Assembly: GCA_947173485.1 (NCBI GenBank)
Contig: CAMWFH010000001.1
Span: 124,001 to 188,000 of the forward strand
Source of the DNA: an uncultured Clostridia bacterium
Lineage (GTDB): Bacteria > Bacillota > Clostridia > Oscillospirales > Oscillospiraceae
Reading direction: 5' to 3'
Length of the DNA: 64,000 nt
A program made the translations under genes and the position numbers. This document shows positions 33,972 to 42,765 of this stretch, one piece after another. Within the stretch, counting starts at the first letter, position 1. Each line of letters opens with the position of its first letter. The notes beneath the pieces were generated by a model. It made no database searches, was not told where the DNA came from, and worked only from the letters and a program-made list of their open reading frames with translations.

Positions 33972-36309
33972 CGCCTTCACCCTGCTGGACGGTGCCATGG
34001 GCACCATGCTCCAGCGGGCCGGCCTGGAGCTGGGCGCCCGGCCCGAGACGCTGTGCCTCACCGCCCCGGAGGTGGTAGCGGACATCCACCGGCAGTACAT
34101 CGCCGCCGGCAGCCAGATCGTCTACGCCAACACCTTTGGGGCCAACCGCCACAAGCTGGCGGGCACCGGCCACAGCGTCCGGGAGGTGGTCGCCGCCGCC
34201 GTGGACGTGGCCCGCGCCGCCGCTGCCGGACAGGCAAAGGTCGCCCTGGATATCGGTCCCACCGGGGAGCTCCTCGCCCCCCTGGGCACCCTGGACTTCG
34301 AGGAGGCCGTCTCCCTGTTCCGGGAGATGGCGAAGGCCGGGTCCCAGGCGGACCTGGTGGTCATCGAGACCATGGCGGACCTCTACGAGGCCAAGGCCGC
34401 CCTGCTGGCCGTGAAAGAGGTCCTGGACGTGCCGGTCATCGTGACCATGACCTTCGAGGGCAATGGCCGGACCTTCACCGGCTGCTCCGTCCCCGCCATG
34501 GCGGTGACCCTGGAGGCCCTGGGGGCCAGCGCCATAGGCTTCAACTGCTCCCTGGGCCCCCGGGAGCTGTACCCCCTGATGGAGGAGCTGCGGGAGTGGA
34601 CCTCCCTCCCCCTGGCGATCAAGGCCAACGCCGGCCTGCCGGACCCGGAGACCGGGGCCTACACCATCGGCCCGGCGGACTTCGCCCAGACCCTGGCCCC
34701 CTTCGTGGACCTGGGGGTCACCCTCTTTGGCGGCTGCTGCGGCACGGACCCCCAGTTCATTCGGGCCGTGGCGGCCATGCTGGCGGACAAGCAGCCCGTC
34801 CCCCGGCAGGGCATCCCCCGCCGGGGCCTCTGCGGACCCGGCCAGGTGGTGGAGCTGGGAGGCGTCCGGGTCATCGGGGAGCGGCTGAACCCCACCGGGA
34901 AAAAGCGCCTCCAGCAGGCCCTCCGGGAGGGGGACAGCCGTTACCTGGCCGCCCAGGCCCTGGCCCAGGCTGACGCCGGGGCGGATATCCTGGACCTCAA
35001 TGTCGGCCTGCCGGGGCTGGACGAGGCCGCCGCCATGGCCGCCGCCGTGGACGCGGTCCAGACCGTCTGCCCCCTGCCTCTCCAGATCGACACCACCGAC
35101 CCCGCCGCCGCCGGGGCCGGCCTGCGCCGGTGCAATGGCCGGCCTATCCTGAACTCTGTCAATGGCCGGCCGGAGGTGCTGGCCGCCCTCCTGCCCATCG
35201 CCAAGCGATACGGCGCCGCCGTGGTGGGACTGACGGTGGACGGCAGCGGCATCCCCGCCAACGCGGAGGGCCGGCTGGCCATCGCCCGGCGGATCCGGGA
35301 CGCCGCCCGTGCCCAGGGCATCCCCGACGGCAGTCTCTTCATCGACCCCCTGGTCATGACCGCCGCCGCGGAGCAGGCCCAGGCCCGGGAGACCCTCCGG
35401 GCCGTGGCCCTGATCCGCCGGGAGCTGGGCCTGTCCTGCGTCCTGGGGGTCAGCAACATCTCCCACGGCCTGCCCCGCCGCCGGGAGGCCGCCCGGGTCT
35501 TTCTGGCCCAGGCCCTGGCACTGGGCCTGGACCTGCCGATCCTGGACCCCACTGCCCCGGAGCTGATGGACACCATCTGCGCCCACCGTCTCCTCACCGG
35601 GGAGGACCCTGGCGGCGCGGCCTATATCGCCCGCTTCGCCAATACCGCCCCCGCGCCGCTGCCGGCAGTGGACGCTGGCGGGGAGATGCCCCTGGACCAG
35701 GCCGTCTGGAGGGGACTGAAGGAGCAGGCCGCCGCCGCCGTCCGGGCGGCGATCGAGGGGGGCGCCCCTCCGGCGGAGGTGATCGATACCCTGCTGATCC
35801 CCGCCCTGGACGCCGTAGGGGACGCCTTTGAGCGGCAGGAGCTGTTCCTGCCCCAGATGATGGCCTCCGCCGCCGCTGCCTGCGAGGGCTTCGAGGTGGT
35901 CCGGGCCCATCTGGCCGGTCAGGGCCAGGACGCCCCCAGCCGGGGCAAGATCGTCCTGGCCACGGTCAAGGGCGATATCCACGACATCGGCAAGAACATC
36001 GTCCGGGTCATGCTCGAAAACTATGGGTATACTGTGACCGATCTGGGCCGGGACGTAGACCCCGCCCAGGTGGTGGAGGCGGTCCGCCGGGAGGGCGCGC
36101 CCTTGGTGGGCCTCTCCGCCCTGATGACCACCACGGTCCCCAGCATGGCCGCCACCATCGATGCCCTCCGGGCCGCGAAGCTCCCCTGCCGGATCATGGT
36201 AGGCGGCGCGGTGCTGACGGCGGACTACGCCGCCCGCATCGGTGCGGACCACTACGCCAAGGACGCCAAGGGCAGCGTGGATATCGCCCGCCAGGTCTTT
36301 GGCGCGTGA
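33961..36309 (+). CDS. metH: Cobalamin-dependent methionine synthase MetH (without activation domain)
   Basis: This 782-residue protein has four parts: a homocysteine-binding barrel with zinc cysteines (NCSLGP, GGCCGT), a pterin-binding barrel opening with GERLNPTGKKRLQQAL (about residue 303), a cobalamin cap, and the B12 Rossmann domain with GDIHDIGKNI (His is the lower cobalt ligand). The activation domain is encoded separately just upstream. It transfers methyl from methyltetrahydrofolate to homocysteine. GTG is the start. Confidence 0.95.
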   Translation: METNAFTLLDGAMGTMLQRAGLELGARPETLCLTAPEVVADIHRQYIAAGSQIVYANTFGANRHKLAGTGHSVREVVAAAVDVARAAAAGQAKVALDIGPTGELLAPLGTLDFEEAVSLFREMAKAGSQADLVVIETMADLYEAKAALLAVKEVLDVPVIVTMTFEGNGRTFTGCSVPAMAVTLEALGASAIGFNCSLGPRELYPLMEELREWTSLPLAIKANAGLPDPETGAYTIGPADFAQTLAPFVDLGVTLFGGCCGTDPQFIRAVAAMLADKQPVPRQGIPRRGLCGPGQVVELGGVRVIGERLNPTGKKRLQQALREGDSRYLAAQALAQADAGADILDLNVGLPGLDEAAAMAAAVDAVQTVCPLPLQIDTTDPAAAGAGLRRCNGRPILNSVNGRPEVLAALLPIAKRYGAAVVGLTVDGSGIPANAEGRLAIARRIRDAARAQGIPDGSLFIDPLVMTAAAEQAQARETLRAVALIRRELGLSCVLGVSNISHGLPRRREAARVFLAQALALGLDLPILDPTAPELMDTICAHRLLTGEDPGGAAYIARFANTAPAPLPAVDAGGEMPLDQAVWRGLKEQAAAAVRAAIEGGAPPAEVIDTLLIPALDAVGDAFERQELFLPQMMASAAAACEGFEVVRAHLAGQGQDAPSRGKIVLATVKGDIHDIGKNIVRVMLENYGYTVTDLGRDVDPAQVVEAVRREGAPLVGLSALMTTTVPSMAATIDALRAAKLPCRIMVGGAVLTADYAARIGADHYAKDAKGSVDIARQVFGA

Positions 36310-36323
36310 GGGCGGCGCGCCTA

Positions 36324-36353
36324 TTGTAAAAGCCCCCGGCAGTGTGGTATACT
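36324..36353 (+). promoter_or_regulatory. Promoter of metG
   Basis: TTGTAA (36324-36329), an 18-base spacer and TATACT (36348-36353), with TGG before the -10 (extended type). The ~40-base leader is too short for a T-box. Confidence 0.72.
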
Positions 36354-36400
36354 GCCGTTGAACGAAACTATGCCGCCCTACAGGGCGCAGGAGGTCTCCT

Positions 36401-38383
36401 ATGGAAAACAAGCTGGAAAATAAGCGCTACTACATCACCACGCCGATCTACTACCCCTCGGACAAGCTCCACATCGGCCACACCTACTGCACCGTGGCCA
36501 CCGACACCCTGGCCCGCTATAAGCGGCTCCAGGGCTATGAGGTCATGTTCCTCACCGGCACCGACGAGCACGGCCAGAAGATCGAGGACAAGGCCCGGGA
36601 GGCCGGCGTCACCCCCAAGGCGTTCGTGGACGCCATCGTGGAGGGCCCCGGCGGGGTCCTGGACCTGTGGAAGCTGATGGATATCTCCAACGACCGCTTC
36701 ATCCGCACCACCGACGACTACCACGTCTCCTCTATCCAGAAGATCTTCAGGAAGATGTACGACAAGGGCGACATCTACAAGGGCACCTATAAGGGCAAGT
36801 ACTGCAAGCCCTGCGAGTCCTTCTGGACCGAGAGCCAGCTGAAGGATGGCTGCTGCCCCGACTGCGGCCGGCCTGTCACCGATGCGGAGGAGGAAGCCTA
36901 CTTCTTCCGCCTGAGCAAGTATGCCGATAGGATCCAGGACCTGCTGGAGAACACGGATTTCCTGGAGCCCCGGAGCCGGGTCAACGAGATGGTGAACAAC
37001 TTCATCAAGCCCGGCCTGGAGGACCTGTGCGTCTCCCGGACCAGCTTCGACTGGGGAGTCCCCATCGACTTCGACCCCAAGCATGTGGCCTATGTTTGGA
37101 TGGACGCCCTCTTCAACTATGTCACCGCCCTGGGCTACTGCAACGACCAGTATAATGATTACGAGAAGTTCTGGCCCGGGGTCAACATCGTGGGCAAGGA
37201 GATCGTCCGGTTCCATTCCATCATCTGGCCCGCTTTCCTCATGAGCCTGGATATGCCCCTGCCCAAGAAGGTCTTTGGCCACGGCTGGCTGCTGCTGGAC
37301 GGGGGCAAGATGAGCAAATCCAAGGGCAACGTGGTGGACCCCTACCTGCTGGCGGAGAAGTTCGGCGTGGACGCCCTCCGGTTCTTCCTGATGCGGACCT
37401 TCCCCTTCGGCTCCGACGGCAGCTTCTCCAACGAGCTTTTGATCCAGACCATCAACACCGACCTGGCCAACGACCTGGGCAACCTGGTCAGCCGCACCAC
37501 TGCCATGGTGGGCAAGTACTTCGGCGGCACCCTCCCCGTCCAGCGTTGCTATGAGAAGGACAAGGACGACGAGCTGGTGTCCCTGGTCCTGGGCCTGCGG
37601 GACAGGTATGAGGACGCCATGGAGCATTACGCCCCCCACAAGGCCCTGGAGGAGGTCTTCAAGGTCATCCAGCGGGCCAACAAGTATATCGATGAGAACG
37701 CCCCCTGGACCCTGGCCAAGGACATGGAGGCCAACGGCCCCCGGCTGGCCAGCGTCCTCTACCACCTGCTGGAGGCCACCCGGATCTGCGGTATCCTCCT
37801 GACCCCCTTCATGCCCCGGAGCATGGACAAGCTCTTCGCCCAGATCGGGGCGGAGGAGAACTGCCGCACCTGGCTCAGCGCCAAGATGTGGGCGGCACTG
37901 GACGCGGACGTGTCCGTCACCAAGGGGGAGAACCTGTTCCCCCGGGTGGATATGGACGCCGCCCTCAAGGAGCTGGAGGAGGCCGCTGAGGCCGCCAGGA
38001 AGGCCGCCGCCGGCCCGTCCATCGAGCTGGAGCCCCAGCTGACGGAGAACGTGGACTTCGAGACCTTCTGCAAGTCTGACTTCCGGGCGGTGAAGGTCAA
38101 GGATTGCCAGCCAGTGAAGAAGAGCAACAAGCTCCTGCGCTTCACCCTGGACGACGGCACCGGCACCGACCGGCAGATCCTCTCCGGCATCGCCAAGTGG
38201 TATAAGCCGGAGGACCTGATCGGCAAGACCCTGGTGGCCATCGTCAACCTGCCCCCTCGGAAGATGATGGGCCTGGACAGCTGCGGGATGCTGATCTCCG
38301 CCGTCCACCAGGAGGACGGGGAGGAGAAGCTCCATCTGATCATAGTGGACGATGCCATCCCTGCCGGGGCCAAGCTCTGCTGA
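36401..38383 (+). CDS. metG: Methionine-tRNA ligase
   Basis: This is a 660-residue class I synthetase. It has HIGHTYC near the N-terminus, a zinc knuckle (CKPCESFWTES then CCPDC), KMSKSKGN around residue 304, and a C-terminal tRNA-binding EMAP domain (about 555-660) with KSDFRAVKVKDC. The SD is AGGAGG. The cdd gene follows 10 bases later. Confidence 0.97.
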   Translation: MENKLENKRYYITTPIYYPSDKLHIGHTYCTVATDTLARYKRLQGYEVMFLTGTDEHGQKIEDKAREAGVTPKAFVDAIVEGPGGVLDLWKLMDISNDRFIRTTDDYHVSSIQKIFRKMYDKGDIYKGTYKGKYCKPCESFWTESQLKDGCCPDCGRPVTDAEEEAYFFRLSKYADRIQDLLENTDFLEPRSRVNEMVNNFIKPGLEDLCVSRTSFDWGVPIDFDPKHVAYVWMDALFNYVTALGYCNDQYNDYEKFWPGVNIVGKEIVRFHSIIWPAFLMSLDMPLPKKVFGHGWLLLDGGKMSKSKGNVVDPYLLAEKFGVDALRFFLMRTFPFGSDGSFSNELLIQTINTDLANDLGNLVSRTTAMVGKYFGGTLPVQRCYEKDKDDELVSLVLGLRDRYEDAMEHYAPHKALEEVFKVIQRANKYIDENAPWTLAKDMEANGPRLASVLYHLLEATRICGILLTPFMPRSMDKLFAQIGAEENCRTWLSAKMWAALDADVSVTKGENLFPRVDMDAALKELEEAAEAARKAAAGPSIELEPQLTENVDFETFCKSDFRAVKVKDCQPVKKSNKLLRFTLDDGTGTDRQILSGIAKWYKPEDLIGKTLVAIVNLPPRKMMGLDSCGMLISAVHQEDGEEKLHLIIVDDAIPAGAKLC

Positions 38384-38393
38384 GGGCGCGGCT

Positions 38394-38786
38394 ATGACAG
38401 ATCGTGAGCTGTGCCAAGCGGCCCTGGATATGCTCCCCCGGTCCTACTGCCCCTACTCCCACTATCCGGTGGGAGCGGCGCTGGAGTGCGCCGACGGCAG
38501 CGTGTTCACCGGCTGCAACGTGGAGAACGCCGCCTACAGCCCCGGCATTTGCGCCGAGCGGACGGCGGCGGTGAAAGCGGTCAGCGAGGGGCACCGGGAC
38601 TTCGTCCGCATCGCCATCGCCTGTGCCCAGACCGTCCACGCCGCCCCCTGCGGCCTGTGCCGGCAATTCCTCTACGAGTTTGCCCCCCATATGGAGGTAC
38701 TGCTGGTCAATAAGGACTTCGATATCCGCCGCTATACTCTGGACCAGCTGCTCCCGGTGGGCTTTGGGCCGGATAACGTCTCATAA
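38394..38786 (+). CDS. cdd: Cytidine deaminase
   Basis: This 130-residue homotetramer-type enzyme has the catalytic CAERTA (proton-transfer Glu) and PCGLCRQ (zinc cysteines). It converts cytidine to uridine. The ATG is 10 bases after metG; a 14-codon longer frame overlaps metG and is not chosen. Confidence 0.95.
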   Translation: MTDRELCQAALDMLPRSYCPYSHYPVGAALECADGSVFTGCNVENAAYSPGICAERTAAVKAVSEGHRDFVRIAIACAQTVHAAPCGLCRQFLYEFAPHMEVLLVNKDFDIRRYTLDQLLPVGFGPDNVS

Positions 38787-38825
38787 AAAAGCAAAGGGCC
38801 GGACCTCCCGATGGAGGCCCGGCCC
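38784..38825 (-). terminator. Terminator between cdd and hpf
   Basis: GGGCCGGACCTCC (38796-38808) pairs with GGAGGCCCGGCCC across a CGAT loop. On the minus strand it is followed by TTTGCTTTTTTAT, so it serves hpf best; it may also stop the convergent cdd transcript. Confidence 0.8.
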
Positions 38826-38834
38826 ATGTGGTCT

Positions 38835-39371
38835 TTATTCGCTGTCGGTCTCGATGAGGCCATAGCCCCCCTGCTTGCGGCGGTAGACGATGCTCAGCAC
38901 GTCCTCCATACTGCGGAACAGGAAGAAATCGTGGCCCAGAAGGTTCATCTGCATCACCGCCTCCTCGGCGCTCATGGGCTTGACGGCCACCCGCTTGGTG
39001 CGGACGATCTCGAACTCCTTCTCCTCGCTGACATCGAACTCCGCCGGCACGTCGGAGGTCAGGGCATCCTGCCGCAGGCGCTTGGAAAGGCGTGTCTTGT
39101 TCTTGCGGATCTGCCGGTCGATGGTGGCGCAGGCCGCGTCGATGGCCCCCCGCATATCGCCGTCAGCGGACTCCGTCTGGGCCCGGAACAAGGTACCGCC
39201 GCCCCGGATGGTGATCTCGCAGACGCAGCGGTGGTCCTTCTCTACGGAAAACGTCACCGTCGCCTCGGCCTCATCCCTAAAATACCGATCCAGCTTGCTG
39301 GCCTTTTTCTCGGCATAGGCGCGGATGGAGTCGTTGAGGCTGACTTTTTTGCAGGTAAAGGTGAACTTCAT
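38835..39371 (-). CDS. hpf: Ribosome hibernation promoting factor, long form
   Basis: This 178-residue protein has an N-terminal S30AE domain (residues ~1-100) that occupies the tRNA/mRNA site of the 30S subunit, and a C-terminal dimerisation domain (about 120-178) with PMSAEEAVMQMNLLGHDFFLF. It forms inactive 100S dimers. The ATG follows AAAGGAGAGG; a start seven codons earlier lacks an SD. The promoter is at 39412-39440. Confidence 0.95.
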   Translation of the reverse strand: MKFTFTCKKVSLNDSIRAYAEKKASKLDRYFRDEAEATVTFSVEKDHRCVCEITIRGGGTLFRAQTESADGDMRGAIDAACATIDRQIRKNKTRLSKRLRQDALTSDVPAEFDVSEEKEFEIVRTKRVAVKPMSAEEAVMQMNLLGHDFFLFRSMEDVLSIVYRRKQGGYGLIETDSE

Positions 39372-39411
39372 AAGTGACCTCTCCTTTCTCATCTCATGAG
39401 TTGATAGGGGT

Positions 39412-39440
39412 ATTGTATCATCTTTCTGCCCCTGCGTCCA
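39412..39440 (-). promoter_or_regulatory. Promoter of hpf
   Basis: On the minus strand: TGGACG (39435-39440), a 17-base spacer and TACAAT (39412-39417), about 40 bases before the start codon. Confidence 0.6.
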
Positions 39441-39496
39441 GCCTTAAAATGGAGAAAATATGCAATATAGCAAAATTTTCTTTTCTCCCGCCGGAC

Positions 39497-39928
39497 CTAC
39501 TCGCCGAAAAGCAGCCGTCCCAAGTCATAGTCCAGCCAGGAGAGCAGGAACAGAAGGAGGTAGACGCCCATGCCCCCCATCATCAAAAGCGCGTACAGCC
39601 GCTCCAGCCCCTGCCGGTCCGCCGGGTCCGCAGCCAGGATGGATACGGCCAGAACGAGGGCGGCGGTCCACAAAACGGCCTGAAGGAGATAGTAGACCGC
39701 CCCCAAAAGGGACAGCTTGTCCCGGTCCTCCTCCTGGGTCAGGGTGCTCCTGGACCGGTTCCTGCCGTCGGCGATCAGCAGGGAGCGCAGCTTGGGGCTC
39801 TTGATGACGATATAGTGCTTCCCGGACAGCAGAAACGGATACCAGCACCCGATCACCCGCCCGCAGAGGACCATGAGCGGGCACATGAACAGGGAGCTGA
39901 TGAGAAGGGACACATATGTCGGCAGCAT
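39497..39928 (-). CDS. Small membrane protein, unknown
   Basis: The 143-residue product has about three hydrophobic segments: residues ~5-22, ~75-100 and ~112-130. A basic stretch (KSPKLRSLLIADGRNRSR) lies between the first two. I do not recognise a family. The ATG has an ideal AGGAGGTG SD, which supports it as real. It lies between hpf and the divergent Rpn gene. Confidence 0.7.
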   Translation of the reverse strand: MLPTYVSLLISSLFMCPLMVLCGRVIGCWYPFLLSGKHYIVIKSPKLRSLLIADGRNRSRSTLTQEEDRDKLSLLGAVYYLLQAVLWTAALVLAVSILAADPADRQGLERLYALLMMGGMGVYLLLFLLSWLDYDLGRLLFGE

Positions 39929-39975
39929 GGCGGCACCTCCTGATAAAGATTCCTGTAGCCATATGCTCTAAAATG

Positions 39976-39984
39976 TGGTATACT
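39976..39984 (+). promoter_or_regulatory. Extended -10 promoter of the Rpn gene
   Basis: TGG-TATACT (extended -10) lies about 35 bases before the start codon. No clear -35 box is seen at 17 bases. Confidence 0.5.
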
Positions 39985-40019
39985 GAAAGCAAGGCAAGTG
40001 TTCAAAGGGGGGAACTTCT

Positions 40020-40841
40020 ATGCGCAAGCTGCAATATACCTTCAAGACGGATACTCTGTTCAAAATGCTGTTCATACAGCACCCGGAGCTGCTGAAAGCG
40101 CTGACCGCCGAGCTGCTGGGCATACCTTTGGAAAGCATCGAGCAGTTCACCATCCAAAACCCGGAGATGCCGCCCGAAAACCTGGGGGATAAATTCTGCC
40201 GGCTGGACATCAACATGATCGTGAACGGCCAACGGGTCGATCTGGAGGTCCAGATCTGCAACGAGGGCGACTACCCGGAGCGGGTCCTGTACTACTGGGC
40301 GCGGGAGTTCTCCTCCGCGCTCCCCGCCGGCGAGGGCTACGCCATGCTGCCCCGTACCATCATCGCCAGCATCATCGACTTCAAGCTGTTTGACTGGGAG
40401 GAATACCACTCCTTCTTCCAGCCCTTAGAGGTCACCCATCACGCGCCGCTGTCAGATAAGATGGGCTTTCACTTCTTTGAGCTGCCCAAGCTCCCTGCCG
40501 ATATCGATGAAGGCGATATGCTGCTGCTGTGGCTGTCCCTATTCAACGCGGAAACAGAGGAAGAACTGAAAAAGATCGATGCAATGGAGGTGCCAGTCAT
40601 GAGTCAAGCGATCGATGCCTACTACACCATCACAGCCTCATCCGAATTTCAGGAACGGGAGCGCCTGCGGGCCAAGGCCCGCCACGATGAGGCCCAAGCG
40701 CTCTACAACGCTAAACGAATCGCCGCAAAGGAACAGAGCCTGGAGATCGCCCAAAAACTCCTGGGCCTCGGCCTTTCTCTGGAACAGATCTCCGAGACGA
40801 CCGGCCTATCTCTGGAAGAGGTAGAGGCTCTCCGGCCCTGA
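40020..40841 (+). CDS. Rpn-family PD-(D/E)XK nuclease
   Basis: This 273-residue protein belongs to the RpnA/transposase_31-like family: FKTDTLFKMLFIQHPELLKA at the N-terminus, catalytic D63 in CRLDI, and E76-x-Q78 in VDLEVQI. A helical tail (LLGLGLSLEQISETTGLSLE) ends the protein. The family members cut DNA and include phage-defence proteins. The Lys of the classical motif is Gln here, as in most Rpn proteins. Flanked by a promoter and a strong terminator, it is a single-gene unit. Confidence 0.85.
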   Translation: MRKLQYTFKTDTLFKMLFIQHPELLKALTAELLGIPLESIEQFTIQNPEMPPENLGDKFCRLDINMIVNGQRVDLEVQICNEGDYPERVLYYWAREFSSALPAGEGYAMLPRTIIASIIDFKLFDWEEYHSFFQPLEVTHHAPLSDKMGFHFFELPKLPADIDEGDMLLLWLSLFNAETEEELKKIDAMEVPVMSQAIDAYYTITASSEFQERERLRAKARHDEAQALYNAKRIAAKEQSLEIAQKLLGLGLSLEQISETTGLSLEEVEALRP

Positions 40842-40850
40842 CCCATACGC

Positions 40851-40879
40851 AAAAAGGAACGCCGGCGGCGTTCCTTTTT
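40851..40879. terminator. Bidirectional terminator between Rpn gene and asnB
   Basis: This is a perfect 13-base stem, AAAAAGGAACGCC/GGCGTTCCTTTTT, with a GGC loop. It has A- and T-runs on both sides and so works on both strands. Confidence 0.92.
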
Positions 40880-40886
40880 CACGTCC

Positions 40887-42731
40887 TCAGCCCGCCGCCC
40901 CGAAGAACTCCTTGTACCACACCAGAAAGCAGTAGATGCTCCAGATCCGCTTCATGCCGCCGTCCCGGCCGGCCTTATGCTCGTCCAACAGGGCAAGGAG
41001 GGCATCGGTACGGAAGAACTCCCCGGCGGCGGGGCTGGTGAAGGTGTCGTGGATCTGCTGGTAGTAGCGCTCCTGCCGCATCCACTGGTTCAGAGGCGTG
41101 ATGAAGCCGATCTTCGGCATCAGGGCCGACTTTTGGGGCAGCACCCGCTCCGCCGTCCGCCGGAGGGCGATCTTGGTGAACTCCTTGGTCACCCGCATCT
41201 CCGGCGGCAGCTGGAGGGCCAGGTCCAGGACCTTCCGGTCCAAAAACGGCACCCGCAGCTCCAGGGAGGCGGCCATGCTCATCTTGTCCGCCTTCTGGAG
41301 GATATCGAAGGGCAGCCAGGCGCTGATGTCGGCGTACTGCATCTTCGTCACCTCGTCCAGGCCCGCCGCCCGGTCGAAGATCGGTTTGGTCAGCTCGTGG
41401 GGCCGGGGGAAGTCCTGGCCGTCCAGCAGGTAGAGGGGCACCTCCGTCTCATCGAACACATAGTTGTTGCGGATATACCGCCGCTCCAGGGGATACCGTC
41501 CCCGCATCAAAAAACGCCGGCCATGGAACCGGGGCAGGTGCTCCGCCGCGCCCCCCAGGGCGGACCGGATGGGCTGGGGCACCCTCATATACTTCTCAAA
41601 GTCCAGGCACTCTTTATAGTAGTTGTACCCGCCGAACAGCTCGTCGGCCCCCTCCCCGGAGAGGACCACCTTCACCTGCTCCGCCGCCAGGCGGGTCAGG
41701 TAGTACAGGGGCACGGCGGAGGGGTTGGGCAGGGGCTCGTCCATGTGGTACTGCACCGCCGGCACCGCGTCAAAGAACGCCTGGGCATCGATCTCCCTGG
41801 TGATGCAGGTGACGCCGATCTTCTCCGCCAGCTCCTTGGCATGGCTGAGCTCGCTGTAGCGCTGCTCGGCGTAGCCCACGGAGAAAGCCTTCACCGGCAT
41901 ATCCTCGCTGAGCAGCCGGGTCACATAGCTGGAATCCACGCCGCTGGAGAGGAAGCACCCCACCTCCACGTCGCTGATGCAGTGAGCCTTGCAGGAATCC
42001 CGGAACACCGCCTCGATCTCGTCCAGCCACTCCGCTTCCGTCCGGTCCCGGCGGATCTGGTAGCGCAGGTCGAAGTACCTCTCCACCGACAGCCGCCCCT
42101 CCTCATAGGTGAAGCAGCACCCCGCCGGCAGGGACCGGACGTTCTGGAACAGGGTCTCCTCGTTGGGGATATACTCAAAGGTCAGGTAGGTGGGCAGCCA
42201 CTTCCTGTCCAGCGCCTTCTCAAAGCCGGGATGGGCCAAAAAGCTCTTGATCTCGCTGCCGTAGAGGAACAAGCCCTCCTTCTGGTAATAGTAAAAGGGC
42301 TTGATGCCGAAGATGTCCCGGGCGCCAAAGAGACGGTGGGAGCGCCGGTCGTAGATGACAAAGGCGAACATCCCCCGGAGGCGGGGCAGCAGGGCCTGCC
42401 CCCACTCCTCGTAGCCGTGGAGGATGACCTCGGTGTCCGCCTTGGTGCGGAACACATGGCCTTTGGCAGTCAGCTCCGCCCGCAGTTCCCGGTAGTTGTA
42501 GATCTCCCCGTTCAGGTTGATGAGCAGCTTCCCGTCCTCGTTGAAGATCGGCTGGTCGCCGCCGGAGAGGTCGATGATGGACAGCCGCCGGAACCCCAGG
42601 CCCGCGCCGCCCTCACAGAAATAGCCGTCGGAATCCGGCCCCCGGTGGACGATCCTGTCCGCCATGGCCCGGACCACGGTCTGGGGGTCATACTGTATAT
42701 CCCGGTCGATGAAACCGGCTAGACCGCACAT
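40887..42731 (-). CDS. asnB: Asparagine synthase (glutamine-hydrolysing)
   Basis: This 614-residue enzyme has an N-terminal class II amidotransferase domain (nucleophile Cys2, GLAGFIDRD) and a C-terminal synthetase domain with the PPi loop SSGVDSSYVT. It makes asparagine or amidates a carboxylate. It is the downstream partner of the D-aspartate-ligase-like gene (34-base gap). Given that context, amidation of a cell-wall aspartate is possible, as done by AsnH in Lactococcus; free asparagine synthesis is the default. Confidence 0.93.
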   Translation of the reverse strand: MCGLAGFIDRDIQYDPQTVVRAMADRIVHRGPDSDGYFCEGGAGLGFRRLSIIDLSGGDQPIFNEDGKLLINLNGEIYNYRELRAELTAKGHVFRTKADTEVILHGYEEWGQALLPRLRGMFAFVIYDRRSHRLFGARDIFGIKPFYYYQKEGLFLYGSEIKSFLAHPGFEKALDRKWLPTYLTFEYIPNEETLFQNVRSLPAGCCFTYEEGRLSVERYFDLRYQIRRDRTEAEWLDEIEAVFRDSCKAHCISDVEVGCFLSSGVDSSYVTRLLSEDMPVKAFSVGYAEQRYSELSHAKELAEKIGVTCITREIDAQAFFDAVPAVQYHMDEPLPNPSAVPLYYLTRLAAEQVKVVLSGEGADELFGGYNYYKECLDFEKYMRVPQPIRSALGGAAEHLPRFHGRRFLMRGRYPLERRYIRNNYVFDETEVPLYLLDGQDFPRPHELTKPIFDRAAGLDEVTKMQYADISAWLPFDILQKADKMSMAASLELRVPFLDRKVLDLALQLPPEMRVTKEFTKIALRRTAERVLPQKSALMPKIGFITPLNQWMRQERYYQQIHDTFTSPAAGEFFRTDALLALLDEHKAGRDGGMKRIWSIYCFLVWYKEFFGAAG

Positions 42732-42765
42732 ATCGAATACCGCCTTCCTTTATGCTTGGAACTTT

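Noticed and set aside
36354..36400. T-box before metG
   Set aside because: The leader is about 40 bases, too short, and has no T-box sequence.
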